Source: Pseudoroseicyclus tamaricis (GTDB lineage: Bacteria; Pseudomonadota; Alphaproteobacteria; Rhodobacterales; Rhodobacteraceae). Taken from it: a DNA stretch of 64,000 bases. The DNA lies in NCBI RefSeq assembly GCF_012070395.1, contig NZ_JAAFYS010000001.1, positions 102,001 to 166,000 on the forward strand. The letters are read 5' to 3'. The position numbers and the translations under genes were made by a program. Position 1 is the first letter of the stretch. Each line of letters opens with the position of its first letter. Below are positions 54,625 through 62,550 of the stretch, piece after piece. The notes beneath the pieces were generated by a model, which was not told the DNA's origin, searched no databases, and saw nothing but the letters and a program-made list of their open reading frames with translations.

Positions 54625-56708
54625 CACTCCGCCCCGGTCAGGAAGGGCAGGAACAGCCCGCGCAGTTCCAGCGCGCCGCGGTTCGTCAGGTGGTTGTTGT
54701 CGTGGTAGACGGGCACGCCCCCGATCTGGGCGGAACAGACCTCCGGGCAGAGCGCCGGCCAGGGGTCGATCAGGTGGATCTGGCCGGCATTGGCGAGCGC
54801 CCAGACCGGTGCCTCGGCATCGCGCACCCGCGCGGCGAGCTGCTCCGACGGCGCGACGGAGCGCTGGGCGAGCGCCCCGGCGCCGATCTTGCGATGCGCG
54901 ATGAGGCGGGCCAGCTCGCGGCTGTCGAAATCGGGGATCTCCGGCACCTGCCGCAGGACGTGCAGCTCCGGGATGCTCCGCCTGATCTCCTCCTCGGTCA
55001 GCGCCCAGGCGCCGGCATAGAGCTCCGCCTGCGGCGCCTCTGGAAGGGGGGAGCCGGGGGCGGGGTGCAGGGCGATGGTGTTGCCGGCGTCGATGCCGAT
55101 GCCCGTGCCTTGCGCGTAATAGGTCCACCGGCCGACGAGCAGCAGCCGCTCGATGCCGAGCGCCGGCAGCTGCGGCAGGGCGGCGCGCATCACCTCCGTG
55201 TCCCGCAGGCAGGCGGCATCCTCGGCGGGGGTGGCGGCGCTCTCCACCTTGGAGAGGCCGAAGAGCGGCGGGCAGCCGGCGTGCCAGACGATCAGCCCGG
55301 GCGTTCCGCTCTCCAGCGCCGCGAGGCCGAGCCCGTCCATCAGCGCGCGCAGGTGCGAATCGCCCCAGATCAGCACCTCGGGGTCACCCTCGGGGCCGAT
55401 GGCGCAGGTCTCCAGCCCGGTGAGCGGGCCGGAGCGGGCGGTCTCGCAGCGGCTCCAGTCCTGCAGGAAACCGCCGGCGGCGGCGATGTAGCCGCGGGCC
55501 TCGGGGCCATAGCGCTTGGGCAGCCCGTCCGTCTGCCAGAAGACCAGCCCGGCGAGCAGGGCCGCGGCCAGCGCCCCGCCGGCCCCCGCCAGCATTGGCC
55601 GCGCCCGCCCGCCAAAGCGGCCGTGGCGCACCGGCTCCTCCACCAGCGCCCAGGAGAGCACCGAGAGCGCGGCGGCGAGGGCGAGCCAGAGCAGCGCCTC
55701 CCACCAGCCCTCGTAGGCCCCCCTCCAGTAGAGGGAGAGGGTGAGCACCGGCCAGTGCCAGAGGTAGAGCGAGTAGGAGAGCCGCCCGATCATCCGCGCC
55801 GGCGGCGAGGCCAGAAGCCGGTTCACCGGCCCCCCGCCGCCCGCCTGCCAGAGGAGCAGCGCCGTCCCCGCCACCGGCACGATCGCCTGCCAGCCCGGAA
55901 AGCCCTCCGGCCGCAGCAGGAAGATCCCCGCCACCACCGTCGCCAGCCCCGCCGCCCCCGCCAGCGCCCCGCCGGCCCCTCCCGGCGCGGGGCGGCCGAG
56001 CGCGAGGCGGGCGAGGAGCACGCCGGTCAGCAGCTCCCACGCGCGGAAGGGGAAGAGGTAGAAGGCGGCGTCCGGCGCGCTCGGCGTCACCCAGAGGCAG
56101 GCGGCGAGCGAGACGGCCCAGAGGAGCGCCAGCACCGGCACCATCGCCCGGCGGATCAGCCCGAGTGCGAGGAGCGCCACCGGCAGGAGGAGGTAGAACT
56201 GTTCCTCCACCGACAGCGACCACGTGTGCAGGAGCGGCTTCATCTCGGCGGCGGCGTCGAAATAACCCGCCTCCCGCCAGAACTGGATGTTGGAGACCCA
56301 GATGGAGGCGGCGATCAGCGACTTGCCGTATTCCCGCAGCTCCCACGGGAGCAGGATGGCGGCGGCCGCGAGCGTCGTGACGCCGGCCATCAGGAAGAAG
56401 GCGGGGGCCAGCCGGCGGATGCGGCGCAGGTAGAAGCGCCCCAGGCGCAGGCGCCCCGTCTCCTCCATCTCCTTGAAGAGCAGCCCGCCGATCAGGAAGC
56501 CGGAGATGACGAAGAAGACGTCGACGCCGGTGAAGCCGCCCCCGAAGGGCCCGAGACTGAAGTGGTAAAGGATGACCGCCACCACCGCGACGGCCCGCAG
56601 CCCGTCGATGGCGGGGCGGTAGGTCAGCCGGGGGCCGGTGCCCGTGGTATAGGCCTGCGCGTCGATGGTCCTGCCTCTGCCCCGCCAGCGGCGCGGGGCC
56701 CGTCTCAT
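54624..56708 (-). CDS. OafA/YrhL-type acyltransferase with C-terminal SGNH domain
   Basis: 694 aa. The N-terminal ~400 residues form an acyltransferase-3 membrane domain: YRPAIDGLRAVAVVAVILYHF, FTGVDVFFVISGFLIGGLLFKEME, HTWSLSVEEQFYLLLPVALLAL, SYSLYLWHWPVLTL. The C-terminal ~250 residues are a periplasmic SGNH domain with IWGDSHLRALMDGL (catalytic Ser) and YHDNNHLTNRGAL (Asp-x2-His). Such fused enzymes O-acylate (usually acetylate) extracellular or O-antigen sugars. Here the acyl group could be acetate or, as speculation, the product of the nearby PKS/NRPS. It is first in the operon acyltransferase-GMC-SDR. Confidence 0.92.
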   Translation of the reverse strand: MRRAPRRWRGRGRTIDAQAYTTGTGPRLTYRPAIDGLRAVAVVAVILYHFSLGPFGGGFTGVDVFFVISGFLIGGLLFKEMEETGRLRLGRFYLRRIRRLAPAFFLMAGVTTLAAAAILLPWELREYGKSLIAASIWVSNIQFWREAGYFDAAAEMKPLLHTWSLSVEEQFYLLLPVALLALGLIRRAMVPVLALLWAVSLAACLWVTPSAPDAAFYLFPFRAWELLTGVLLARLALGRPAPGGAGGALAGAAGLATVVAGIFLLRPEGFPGWQAIVPVAGTALLLWQAGGGGPVNRLLASPPARMIGRLSYSLYLWHWPVLTLSLYWRGAYEGWWEALLWLALAAALSVLSWALVEEPVRHGRFGGRARPMLAGAGGALAAALLAGLVFWQTDGLPKRYGPEARGYIAAAGGFLQDWSRCETARSGPLTGLETCAIGPEGDPEVLIWGDSHLRALMDGLGLAALESGTPGLIVWHAGCPPLFGLSKVESAATPAEDAACLRDTEVMRAALPQLPALGIERLLLVGRWTYYAQGTGIGIDAGNTIALHPAPGSPLPEAPQAELYAGAWALTEEEIRRSIPELHVLRQVPEIPDFDSRELARLIAHRKIGAGALAQRSVAPSEQLAARVRDAEAPVWALANAGQIHLIDPWPALCPEVCSAQIGGVPVYHDNNHLTNRGALELRGLFLPFLTGAE

Positions 56709-56888
56709 TGCGGGTTTTCCCGCACGATACGCCTTCTTCCCCGCCTATGCGACGATTTTGCGGCACCTGCGGCAAATCCCCCGTCCGCCGCTGCCCCGGC
56801 GCACCTCCCGCCCGCCCACCCCGGCGCGCCGGGGCAGCTCCGCGCCTTGGGGCAACGCGCCGCCTCCGCTACCCGGCGCGACACGCCC

Positions 56889-56943
56889 CCTTTTCATCTG
56901 GCCAAAAATACCCTCGGGGGGCTCCGGGGGGCTGGCCCCCCGG
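56889..56943. repeat. GC-rich hairpin repeat, family iv copy 6
   Basis: ccttttcatctggccaaaaatacc, then ctcggggggc...ggggggctggcccccc. The flanking gap 56709-57032 (324 bp) holds nothing else recognisable; the upstream part should include the promoter of the acyltransferase operon. Confidence 0.7.
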
Positions 56944-57032
56944 TCCCGCAGCCGGCCAAGGGCGCCTCCGTCAACCACCGGAGGCCCGCCGCCGCCCGCA
57001 GGCCGGGCTTCAGCCCGGCACCCCGCCCGTCG

Positions 57033-58022
57033 TCAGTCGAACGCCCCCGCCACCCGCCCGAGCAGCATGAAGGCCCGCGCGGTGCGCGTCTGCGTCAGCG
57101 CGGCGAGCTCCTCGTCGGTCAGCTCCGGTTCGATCTCGCCGAGGATGCGGTCGAAGAGGCGCATGAAGTGGTGCGCCGCGTCGCGGAAGATCGTGTCCTC
57201 GCGCATCCGTCCGATGGTCAGGGCGAGGCACTCGCGGTCGCGGATGCCGCCGAGGGAGGCGACCTCGCCACCGCGCTCGCCCGCCGTGAAGCGGCGCCAG
57301 AGCTCGGGGCGGGCGCGGTCGGGGCGCAGGTCGTCCATGTAGATCCCCTCCTGGCTGAGGAGGGTCAGCACGTCCTGGCTGGCCTGGATGAGCTGGCGGG
57401 CACGGCGATCTTTCAGCGCCCTGCGGAGGGCCGAGAAGCCGGCCTCGTCCTCCTCGTTGTCGGGGAAGTTGAGGGCGCGGACGAAATCTCCCAGCGGCAG
57501 AGGCGGGCCCGCCTCCTCCGCCGGCGGGCCGAGGGCAAGGCGGGGCTGGCCGTCCGCCTCCTCCGCCTCCGCCTCCGCCGCCCCCGCCCTCGCGCGGCGG
57601 GAGGAGAAGGTCAGCGGCGGCTCGGGCAGCGCCTCCGCCGGCGGGGCGGCCGGGGCGGTGGGGGCCGCCCAGGCCCGGGCGGGCGGGGCGGCCCCGCGGG
57701 ACTGGCGATCCTCGATATAGGCGTGGCGGATGGCGTCGAACGCCGCCTGTAGGCGCTCCGATTCCTCGCGGACATGCCGGGCGGAGCGGGCGGCGCTGGC
57801 GGCGACCCAGATGATCGCGACAGGCAGGACGAGCGCCAGCATGGCGACGACGCTGCCCAGCGTCTCCGGCCGCGCCAACGCCCCTCCCAAGAGCAGATAG
57901 CTCCCCGCGCCCACCAGCCAGAGCAGCGCCAGCCCGATGGCCACGAGATCGGCGGCGGTCAGGCCGGGCTGGGCCGGGCGGCTGGCGAGGTCGAGGCCGG
58001 GGTCATGCGGCTGGCCGGGCAT
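57033..58022 (-). CDS. Membrane protein of unknown function
   Basis: 329 aa. Two adjacent membrane spans near the N-terminus (LVAIGLALLWLVGAGSYLLLGG and LGSVVAMLALVLPVAIIWVAASAA) are followed by a charged helix (RHVREESERLQAAFDAIRHAYIEDRQ). Next comes an Ala/Pro/Glu-rich linker (about 105-165), and then a well-folded soluble domain (about 175-325, FVRALNFPDNEEDEAGFSALRRALKDRRARQLIQASQDVLTLLSQEGIYMDDLRPD...). The soluble part has no motif I can name; similar arrangements are known in conserved alphaproteobacterial proteins without function. It lies 21 bp from greA on the same strand and may be expressed with it. Confidence 0.7.
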   Translation of the reverse strand: MPGQPHDPGLDLASRPAQPGLTAADLVAIGLALLWLVGAGSYLLLGGALARPETLGSVVAMLALVLPVAIIWVAASAARSARHVREESERLQAAFDAIRHAYIEDRQSRGAAPPARAWAAPTAPAAPPAEALPEPPLTFSSRRARAGAAEAEAEEADGQPRLALGPPAEEAGPPLPLGDFVRALNFPDNEEDEAGFSALRRALKDRRARQLIQASQDVLTLLSQEGIYMDDLRPDRARPELWRRFTAGERGGEVASLGGIRDRECLALTIGRMREDTIFRDAAHHFMRLFDRILGEIEPELTDEELAALTQTRTARAFMLLGRVAGAFD

Positions 58023-58043
58023 CGGGCCCCCTTCGCGGCGGCG

Positions 58044-58514
58044 TCAGATATAGCTGATCTTGAGGATCTCGTAGGCTTTCTCGCCGCCCGGCGTGCGCAC
58101 CTCGACGCTGTCGCCCTCTTCCTTGCCGATGAGGGCGCGGGCGAGGGGGGACTTCATGTTGAGGCGCCCCTTCTCGATATCGGCCTCGTATTCGCCGACG
58201 ATCTGGTAGGTCTTCTCCTCGTCGGTGTCCTCGTCCACCAGCTCGACGGTGGCGCCGAACTTGACGGGGCCGGAGAGCTTCTTGGGGTCGATCACGTCGG
58301 CGAGGGAGAGCACGCCCTCCAGCTCCTTGATGCGGCCCTCGACGAAGCTCTGCTTCTCCTTGGCGGAATGGTACTCGGCGTTCTCCGAGAGGTCGCCGTG
58401 CTCGCGCGCCTCGGAGATCGCCTGGATGATGCTCGGGCGCTCGACGCTCTTGAGCTGTTTCAGCTCGGCGTCGATCTTGTCGAAGCCCGCGCGCGTCAGA
58501 GGTATCTTGTCCAT
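58044..58514 (-). CDS. greA: Transcription elongation factor GreA
   Basis: 156 aa, standard length. The N-terminal coiled coil starts [22 protein letters not shown], and the tip [20 protein letters not shown] carries the acidic residues that reach into the RNA polymerase channel. The C-terminal FKBP-like domain ([72 protein letters not shown]) is typical. It stimulates cleavage of backtracked transcripts. It has a good promoter upstream and is divergent from ETF-QO. Confidence 0.97.
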   Translation of the reverse strand: MDKIPLTRAGFDKIDAELKQLKSVERPSIIQAISEAREHGDLSENAEYHSAKEKQSFVEGRIKELEGVLSLADVIDPKKLSGPVKFGATVELVDEDTDEEKTYQIVGEYEADIEKGRLNMKSPLARALIGKEEGDSVEVRTPGGEKAYEILKISYI

Positions 58515-58569
58515 GGGTCGGCCCGTCTTTGATTGCTGCCCGTACGTGTCGATCGTATCGGAGCCGGTT

Positions 58570-58599
58570 TTCTAACGCCCTTCAAGGGTACAAAGTCAA
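58570..58599 (-). promoter_or_regulatory. Putative greA promoter
   Basis: On the minus strand, TTGACT (58599-58594), an 18-bp spacer and TTAGAA (58575-58570), about 55 bp before the greA ATG. Confidence 0.5.
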
Positions 58600-58672
58600 G
58601 GCACGGCTGCCGGAGGGGGGCCGGAACGTGCGGGACGTTGCGCGACGGGGCGCGACTGGGCGCGCCCGGCAA

Positions 58673-58701
58673 TTGCCGCTCCGCCCCGAATTGGCTAACC
58701 G
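58673..58701 (+). promoter_or_regulatory. Putative ETF-QO promoter
   Basis: TTGCCG (58673-58678), a 17-bp spacer and TAACCG (58696-58701), 29 bp before the ETF-QO ATG. Pattern only. Confidence 0.35.
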
Positions 58702-58730
58702 TTCATGAGCCTTGACCCCGGGAGACCCCA

Positions 58731-60380
58731 ATGAGCCAGCCCGAACGCGAGTCCATGGAATATGACGTCGTCATCGTCGGCGCCGGCCCTGCCGGCCTGT
58801 CGGCCGCGATCCGGCTCAAGCAGCTGGATCCGGAGGCGAGTGTCGTCGTGCTGGAGAAGGGCTCCGAGGTCGGCGCCCACATCCTCTCCGGCGCGGTGCT
58901 CGACCCCTCCGGCCTGTCGCGGCTCTTCCCCGACTGGCGCGAGATGGATGCGCCGATCCGCACGAAGGTGACGAAGGACCGCTTCTACATGCTGGGCGAG
59001 GGGGGCGGCATCCGCATCCCCAACTGGCTCATGCCGCCGCTGATGAACAACCACGGCAACTACATCGTCTCGATGGGCAATGTCTGCCGCTGGCTCGCCG
59101 AACAGGCGGAGACGCTGGGGGTGGAGATCTTCCCCGGCATGGCCTGTTCCGAGCTCGTCTGGGGGGAGGACGGTCGGCTGGCCGGCGTGGTGGCCGGCGA
59201 GTTCGGGCTGAACCCCGACGGCACGCCCGGCGACGGCTACGAGCCGGGGATGGAGCTTCTGGGCAAGTATGTCTTCCTCTCCGAAGGGGCGCGCGGCTCC
59301 CTCTCCAAGGAGGTGATCGACCGGCTGGACCTGCGCGAGGGGCATGACGTCCAGAAGTTCGGCCTCGGCATGAAGGAGATCTGGGAGGTCCCGGACGACG
59401 TGCACCAGGAGGGACTGGTCGTGCACACGATGGGCTGGCCGCTCGGCTGGTCCGCCTCCGGCGGCAGCTTCATGTACCACGCCGAGAACAACCAGGTCTT
59501 CGTCGGTTACATCGTCGATCTGAACTACAAGAACCCCTATCTCTACCCCTACGGCGAATTCCAGCGCTTCAAGCATCACCCGAAGATCGAGGCGGTGCTG
59601 GGCAAGGGCAAGCGCGTCGCCTACGGGGCGCGGGCGGTGACGAAGGGGGGTTTCCAGTCGATTCCCACCTCCGCCTTCCCCGGCGGGCTGCTGCTCGGCT
59701 GCGCCTCCGGCCTCGTGAATCTGCCGCGCATCAAGGGCAACCACAACGCCATGCATTCCGGCATCGCCGCCGCCGAGGCCGCCCACGCGGCGCTGGCCGA
59801 GGGGCGCGGGGGCGACACGCTGGAGGCCTATGACGCCGCCCTGCGCGAGGGACCCGTCGGCAAGGATCTCCGGCGCGTGCGCAACGTCGCGCCGCTCAAC
59901 GCGAGGTTCGGGCCGCTGGGCGGGCTGGTGCTCGGCGGCTTCGACATGTGGTGCCAGACGCTCCTGCGCGTCTCGCCCTTCGGGACGCTCAAGCACGGCA
60001 AGACCGACGCCGAGGCGACCGAGCCGAAGGAGAAGTACAGCCCGATCGACTACCCCAAGCCCGACGGCAAGCTCTCCTTCGACCGGCTGACGAACGTCGC
60101 CTATTCCTTCACCAACCACGAGGAGAGCCAGCCGGCGCACCTCAAGCTGAAGGACCCCTCGGTGCCGGTAGGCTACACGCTGCCGAAATACGCGGAGCCG
60201 TCGCGGCTCTACTGCCCGGCAGGTGTCTACGAGGTGGTGGAGGAGGAGAGCGGCGCGAAGTTCGTGATAAACTTCCAGAACTGCGTGCACTGCAAGACCT
60301 GCGACATCAAGGACCCGCCTCAGAACATCAAGTGGACCACGCCCCAGGGCGGCGACGGGCCGAACTACCCGAACATGTGA
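58731..60380 (+). CDS. etfD: Electron transfer flavoprotein-ubiquinone oxidoreductase
   Basis: 549 aa, full length. It has YDVVIVGAGPAGLSAAIRLKQL (FAD loop), VVVLEKGSEVGAHILSGAVLDP, the ubiquinone/membrane region around GWPLGWSASGGSFMYH and VNLPRIKGNHNAMHSGI, and the C-terminal [4Fe-4S] segment with RLYCPAGVYE and FQNCVHCKTCDIKDP. It is a monotopic inner-membrane protein that passes electrons from reduced ETF (fed by acyl-CoA dehydrogenases such as the one at 12689) to ubiquinone. The ATG has gggaga upstream. It is divergent from greA across 216 bp. Confidence 0.97.
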   Translation: MSQPERESMEYDVVIVGAGPAGLSAAIRLKQLDPEASVVVLEKGSEVGAHILSGAVLDPSGLSRLFPDWREMDAPIRTKVTKDRFYMLGEGGGIRIPNWLMPPLMNNHGNYIVSMGNVCRWLAEQAETLGVEIFPGMACSELVWGEDGRLAGVVAGEFGLNPDGTPGDGYEPGMELLGKYVFLSEGARGSLSKEVIDRLDLREGHDVQKFGLGMKEIWEVPDDVHQEGLVVHTMGWPLGWSASGGSFMYHAENNQVFVGYIVDLNYKNPYLYPYGEFQRFKHHPKIEAVLGKGKRVAYGARAVTKGGFQSIPTSAFPGGLLLGCASGLVNLPRIKGNHNAMHSGIAAAEAAHAALAEGRGGDTLEAYDAALREGPVGKDLRRVRNVAPLNARFGPLGGLVLGGFDMWCQTLLRVSPFGTLKHGKTDAEATEPKEKYSPIDYPKPDGKLSFDRLTNVAYSFTNHEESQPAHLKLKDPSVPVGYTLPKYAEPSRLYCPAGVYEVVEEESGAKFVINFQNCVHCKTCDIKDPPQNIKWTTPQGGDGPNYPNM

Positions 60381-60453
60381 GGCGGGGGGCTTCCGGCCGC
60401 GGTGGCCCCGTCTCCGCCTGCGCCTGCCAGGGGGCGCGCGGTGGGGAGAGGGG

Positions 60454-60474
60454 GTAGGTGGGTTTCCAACCACC
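60454..60474 (+). repeat. Degenerate single REP unit
   Basis: GTAG followed by gtgggtt-tcc-aaccacc, one base short in the right arm. It stands about 50 bp before foldback element D, in the same place as the REP at 60758 before element E. Confidence 0.6.
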
Positions 60475-60522
60475 GCCGGGCAACCTCTCCGCTGCATCCC
60501 CCGCCCGGTACGCGCCAAAGGC

Positions 60523-60665
60523 GCAGGGCGAGCGCCTGCCCGTCCCCACGGGCTGGCGCTCTGGCCGGGCTTGGCGCTGAGCGGGCCGCGGGGAGGGGCT
60601 TGGCCGGCATAAAGCGCGTCGCTCGACCGTCGAAGCGCCACCCCACGGGCAGGCGCCCGCCCTCC
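60523..60665. repeat. ~144-bp foldback element, copy D
   Basis: Left arm 60523-60543 is identical to copies A and E; right arm 60645-60663 (acgggcaggcgcccgccct) differs by one base. With its left flank it is repeated about 306 bp later as copy E, making a local tandem duplication. Confidence 0.88.
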
Positions 60666-60698
60666 GCCTGCAAATGGTGCGCGGGGTGGACATGGGGA

Positions 60699-60780
60699 GG
60701 TGGGTTACAAGCCCACCCTACGGGGACGGCGCTCGGCTCTCCGGCTCCCGCCACATCGTAGGGTGTGTTTCCAACCCACC
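60699..60780. repeat. Inverted REP pair (BIME-like)
   Basis: Minus-strand unit 60699-60721 and plus-strand unit 60758-60780, each GTAG plus an 8-bp stem with one mismatch, 36 bp apart. It is the same family as at 51993-52051. Confidence 0.82.
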
Positions 60781-60828
60781 GCCGCGCGACCTCTCCGCTT
60801 CTTCCCCCGCCCGGTACTCGCCAAAGGC

Positions 60829-60972
60829 GCAGGGCGAGCGCCTGCCCGTCCCCACGGGCTGGCGCTCTGGCAGAGCTTGGTGCTCCGCTCAGTTCGGGGA
60901 GGGGCTTTGCCAGCATAAAGCGCTCCGCACGGGCCGTCGAAGCGCCACCCCACGGGCAGGCGCTCGCCCTGC
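60829..60972. repeat. ~144-bp foldback element, copy E
   Basis: Perfect 21-bp complementary arms, 60829-60849 and 60952-60972, identical to those of copy A 46 kb away. The internal blocks (ccacgggctggcgctctgg, ggggaggggctt, cataaagcgc, gcgccaccccacggg) are conserved. The gap 60381-61092 has no gene; repeats of families ii and iii account for most of it. Confidence 0.9.
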
Positions 60973-61092
60973 GCCTGCCGGTGTCGCGCCAACGCCAGAC
61001 CAGCCCCCGCTCCCCCGCAAAGATTGCCCGCCGGCGGCACCGTGGCTAAACCCGGCCGCAGAGGACGCAGGCAAACGAGCGAGGGCAGTCAC

Positions 61093-61962
61093 TTGGTCGA
61101 ATCCGGGCAGGCCGCCCCCCGCACCGCCATCGTCGTTCCCGCGCCGGCCAAGGTGAACCTCGCGCTGCGGGTCACCGGGCGGCGGGCGGATGGCTATCAT
61201 GAGCTGCACTCGCTGGCGGTCTTTGCCGGCATCGGGGACGAGCTCTTCGTCTCCCCCGCCGCCAACGTGACGCTGGAGGTCGACGGCCCCACCGCCCCCG
61301 GCGTTCCCACCGATGGCTCCAACCTCGTCCTCAAGGCCGCCGAGGCGCTCCGCGCCGCGCGGGGCGTCACCGCCGGGGCGCGCCTGCGCCTCACCAAGCG
61401 GCTGCCGCATGGGGCCGGCATCGGCGGGGGCTCCTCGGATGCCGCGGCGGCGATCCGGGGGCTGGCGGCGCTCTGGCGCGTCGCCCCGCTGACGGCGGCG
61501 GAGGCGCTGCCGCTGGGCGCCGACCTGCCCGTCTGCCTCGCCGCGCCCGCGCCGCAGGTCATGGCCGGCATCGGCGAGCGCCTCACCCCCGCGCCGGCCC
61601 TGCCGCCCTGCGGCCTGCTCCTCGCCAATCCCGGCGTCCCGGTGCCCACCGGCCCCGTCTTCCGCGCCCTCTCCGGCCGCTTCGGCGCGCCCCTGCCGCC
61701 GCTGCCGCCCGCCCCGGATTTCGTCGCCCTCACCGACTGGCTCGCCGCCGCCGGCAACGACCTCTCCGCCCCGGCGGAGGAGGTCTGCCCCGCCATCACC
61801 GCCGTCCGCTCCGCCCTCTCCGGCGCCCCCGCCTCCGGCATGTCCGGCTCCGGAGCCACCTGCTGGGCGCTCCTGCCTGACCCGGAGGCGGCCGCCCGCC
61901 TCGCCGCCGAGATCGCCCGCCACCACCCCGACTGGTGGCTCTGGGGCGGCCCCCTCGCCTGA
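61093..61962 (+). CDS. ispE: 4-diphosphocytidyl-2-C-methyl-D-erythritol kinase
   Basis: 289 aa from the TTG at 61093. GHMP-kinase features are VPAPAKVNLALRVTGRRADGYHELHSLAVF at the N-terminus, KRLPHGAGIGGGSSDAAAAIRGLAALW (ATP loop 2), and GMSGSGATCWALLPD near the C-terminus. It phosphorylates CDP-methylerythritol in the MEP isoprenoid pathway. No ATG precedes the conserved region; TTG at 61093 (gaggg seven bases before it) fits best, while GTG at 61042 or TTG at 61024 would add an unconserved basic stretch. The gene directly follows the repeat array. Confidence 0.92.
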   Translation: MVESGQAAPRTAIVVPAPAKVNLALRVTGRRADGYHELHSLAVFAGIGDELFVSPAANVTLEVDGPTAPGVPTDGSNLVLKAAEALRAARGVTAGARLRLTKRLPHGAGIGGGSSDAAAAIRGLAALWRVAPLTAAEALPLGADLPVCLAAPAPQVMAGIGERLTPAPALPPCGLLLANPGVPVPTGPVFRALSGRFGAPLPPLPPAPDFVALTDWLAAAGNDLSAPAEEVCPAITAVRSALSGAPASGMSGSGATCWALLPDPEAAARLAAEIARHHPDWWLWGGPLA

Positions 61963-61967
61963 CGCGC

Positions 61968-62028
61968 CTCTCGCTTTTCTGCAAATATCCGCGGGGGGCG
62001 CCGCAGGCGCGGGGGCAGAGCCCCCTCG
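61968..62028. repeat. GC-rich hairpin repeat, family iv copy 7
   Basis: ctctcgcttttctgcaaatatcc, then gcggggggcgccgc-agg-cgcggggg and gagccccct. It lies between the convergent ispE and small genes. Its ctcgctttt...aaatatcc head matches copy 1. Confidence 0.75.
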
Positions 62029-62064
62029 ACGCCCGCCTCCCCGCGCCGCACCAGCCGCGGCGCG

Positions 62065-62280
62065 CTACCCCTTCATCCGGGTCGTCTTGTAGGGCATCCC
62101 GTGCGCGTCATAGGTCGTCCACTCGCCGACCTGCCGCCCCGCCTCGAAATGGCCCGTGCGCAGGCGCGTGCCGTCCTTGCGGAAGAACTCCCAGTAACCC
62201 GTCTCGCGCCCGTCCTCCGTCTGGCCCCGCGCCCGGAGGGAGCCGTCCTTGTGCCGCGTCTCGAAGGGCTCCGGCATCAC
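62065..62280 (-). CDS. Small MORN-repeat-like protein (YwqK-like), 71 aa
   Basis: The sequence is built of short repeats with a GxLxxxGxxxxGxxxGxWxxF pattern: HKDGSLRARGQTEDGRETGYWEFFRKDGTRLRTGHFEAGRQVGEWTTYDAHGMPY. This is the MORN-like pattern found in YwqK-type proteins, sometimes annotated as antitoxins, but nothing here shows a toxin partner. Start: GTG at 62280 directly follows the upstream gene's stop; an ATG three bases later is the alternative. It is probably part of the plsY transcript. Confidence 0.65.
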   Translation of the reverse strand: MMPEPFETRHKDGSLRARGQTEDGRETGYWEFFRKDGTRLRTGHFEAGRQVGEWTTYDAHGMPYKTTRMKG

Positions 62281-62550
62281 TCAATCCTCCGGCTGCAGAT
62301 CCATCAGGAAGGAGAGGACATCCTCGGCCGGCATCTCGCAAGGCTTCAGCCGTGGTCCCGCCGCCAGCTCGTAGAGATTGGCGGAGATGTAGCCCGGCCC
62401 GTCCAGCGCCCAGGCCTGCAGCTTCCAGCCCCGCCCACCGGCCACCGGCACCCTCGCCACCCGCCAGCGGCGCCCGAGCGCCCGGCCCGTGAAGGCGCCC
62501 TCCGGCAGGGCGTGGAAGCGGGCGTGGGCGGCGGGGCCCAGGCCGCTCAC
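62281..62550 (-). CDS. Small protein of unknown function, 89 aa
   Basis: The frame starts at a GTG that overlaps the plsY stop (GTGA at 62547-62550). It reads VSGLGPAAHARFHALPEGAF, then GRRWRVARVPVAGGRGWKLQAWALDGPGYISANLYELAAGPRLKPCEMPAEDVLSFLMDLQPED. The C-terminal half looks like a folded small domain (YISANLYEL...AEDVLSFLMDL) and codon use is like the neighbours. No family was recognised. A much longer open frame in the same phase runs back through plsY and is not real. Confidence 0.6.
   Translation of the reverse strand: MSGLGPAAHARFHALPEGAFTGRALGRRWRVARVPVAGGRGWKLQAWALDGPGYISANLYELAAGPRLKPCEMPAEDVLSFLMDLQPED

Noticed and set aside
62065-62550. Toxin-antitoxin pair
   Set aside because: The MORN-like protein resembles proteins called antitoxins, but the adjacent 89-aa protein has no toxin features and both look like parts of the plsY transcript.
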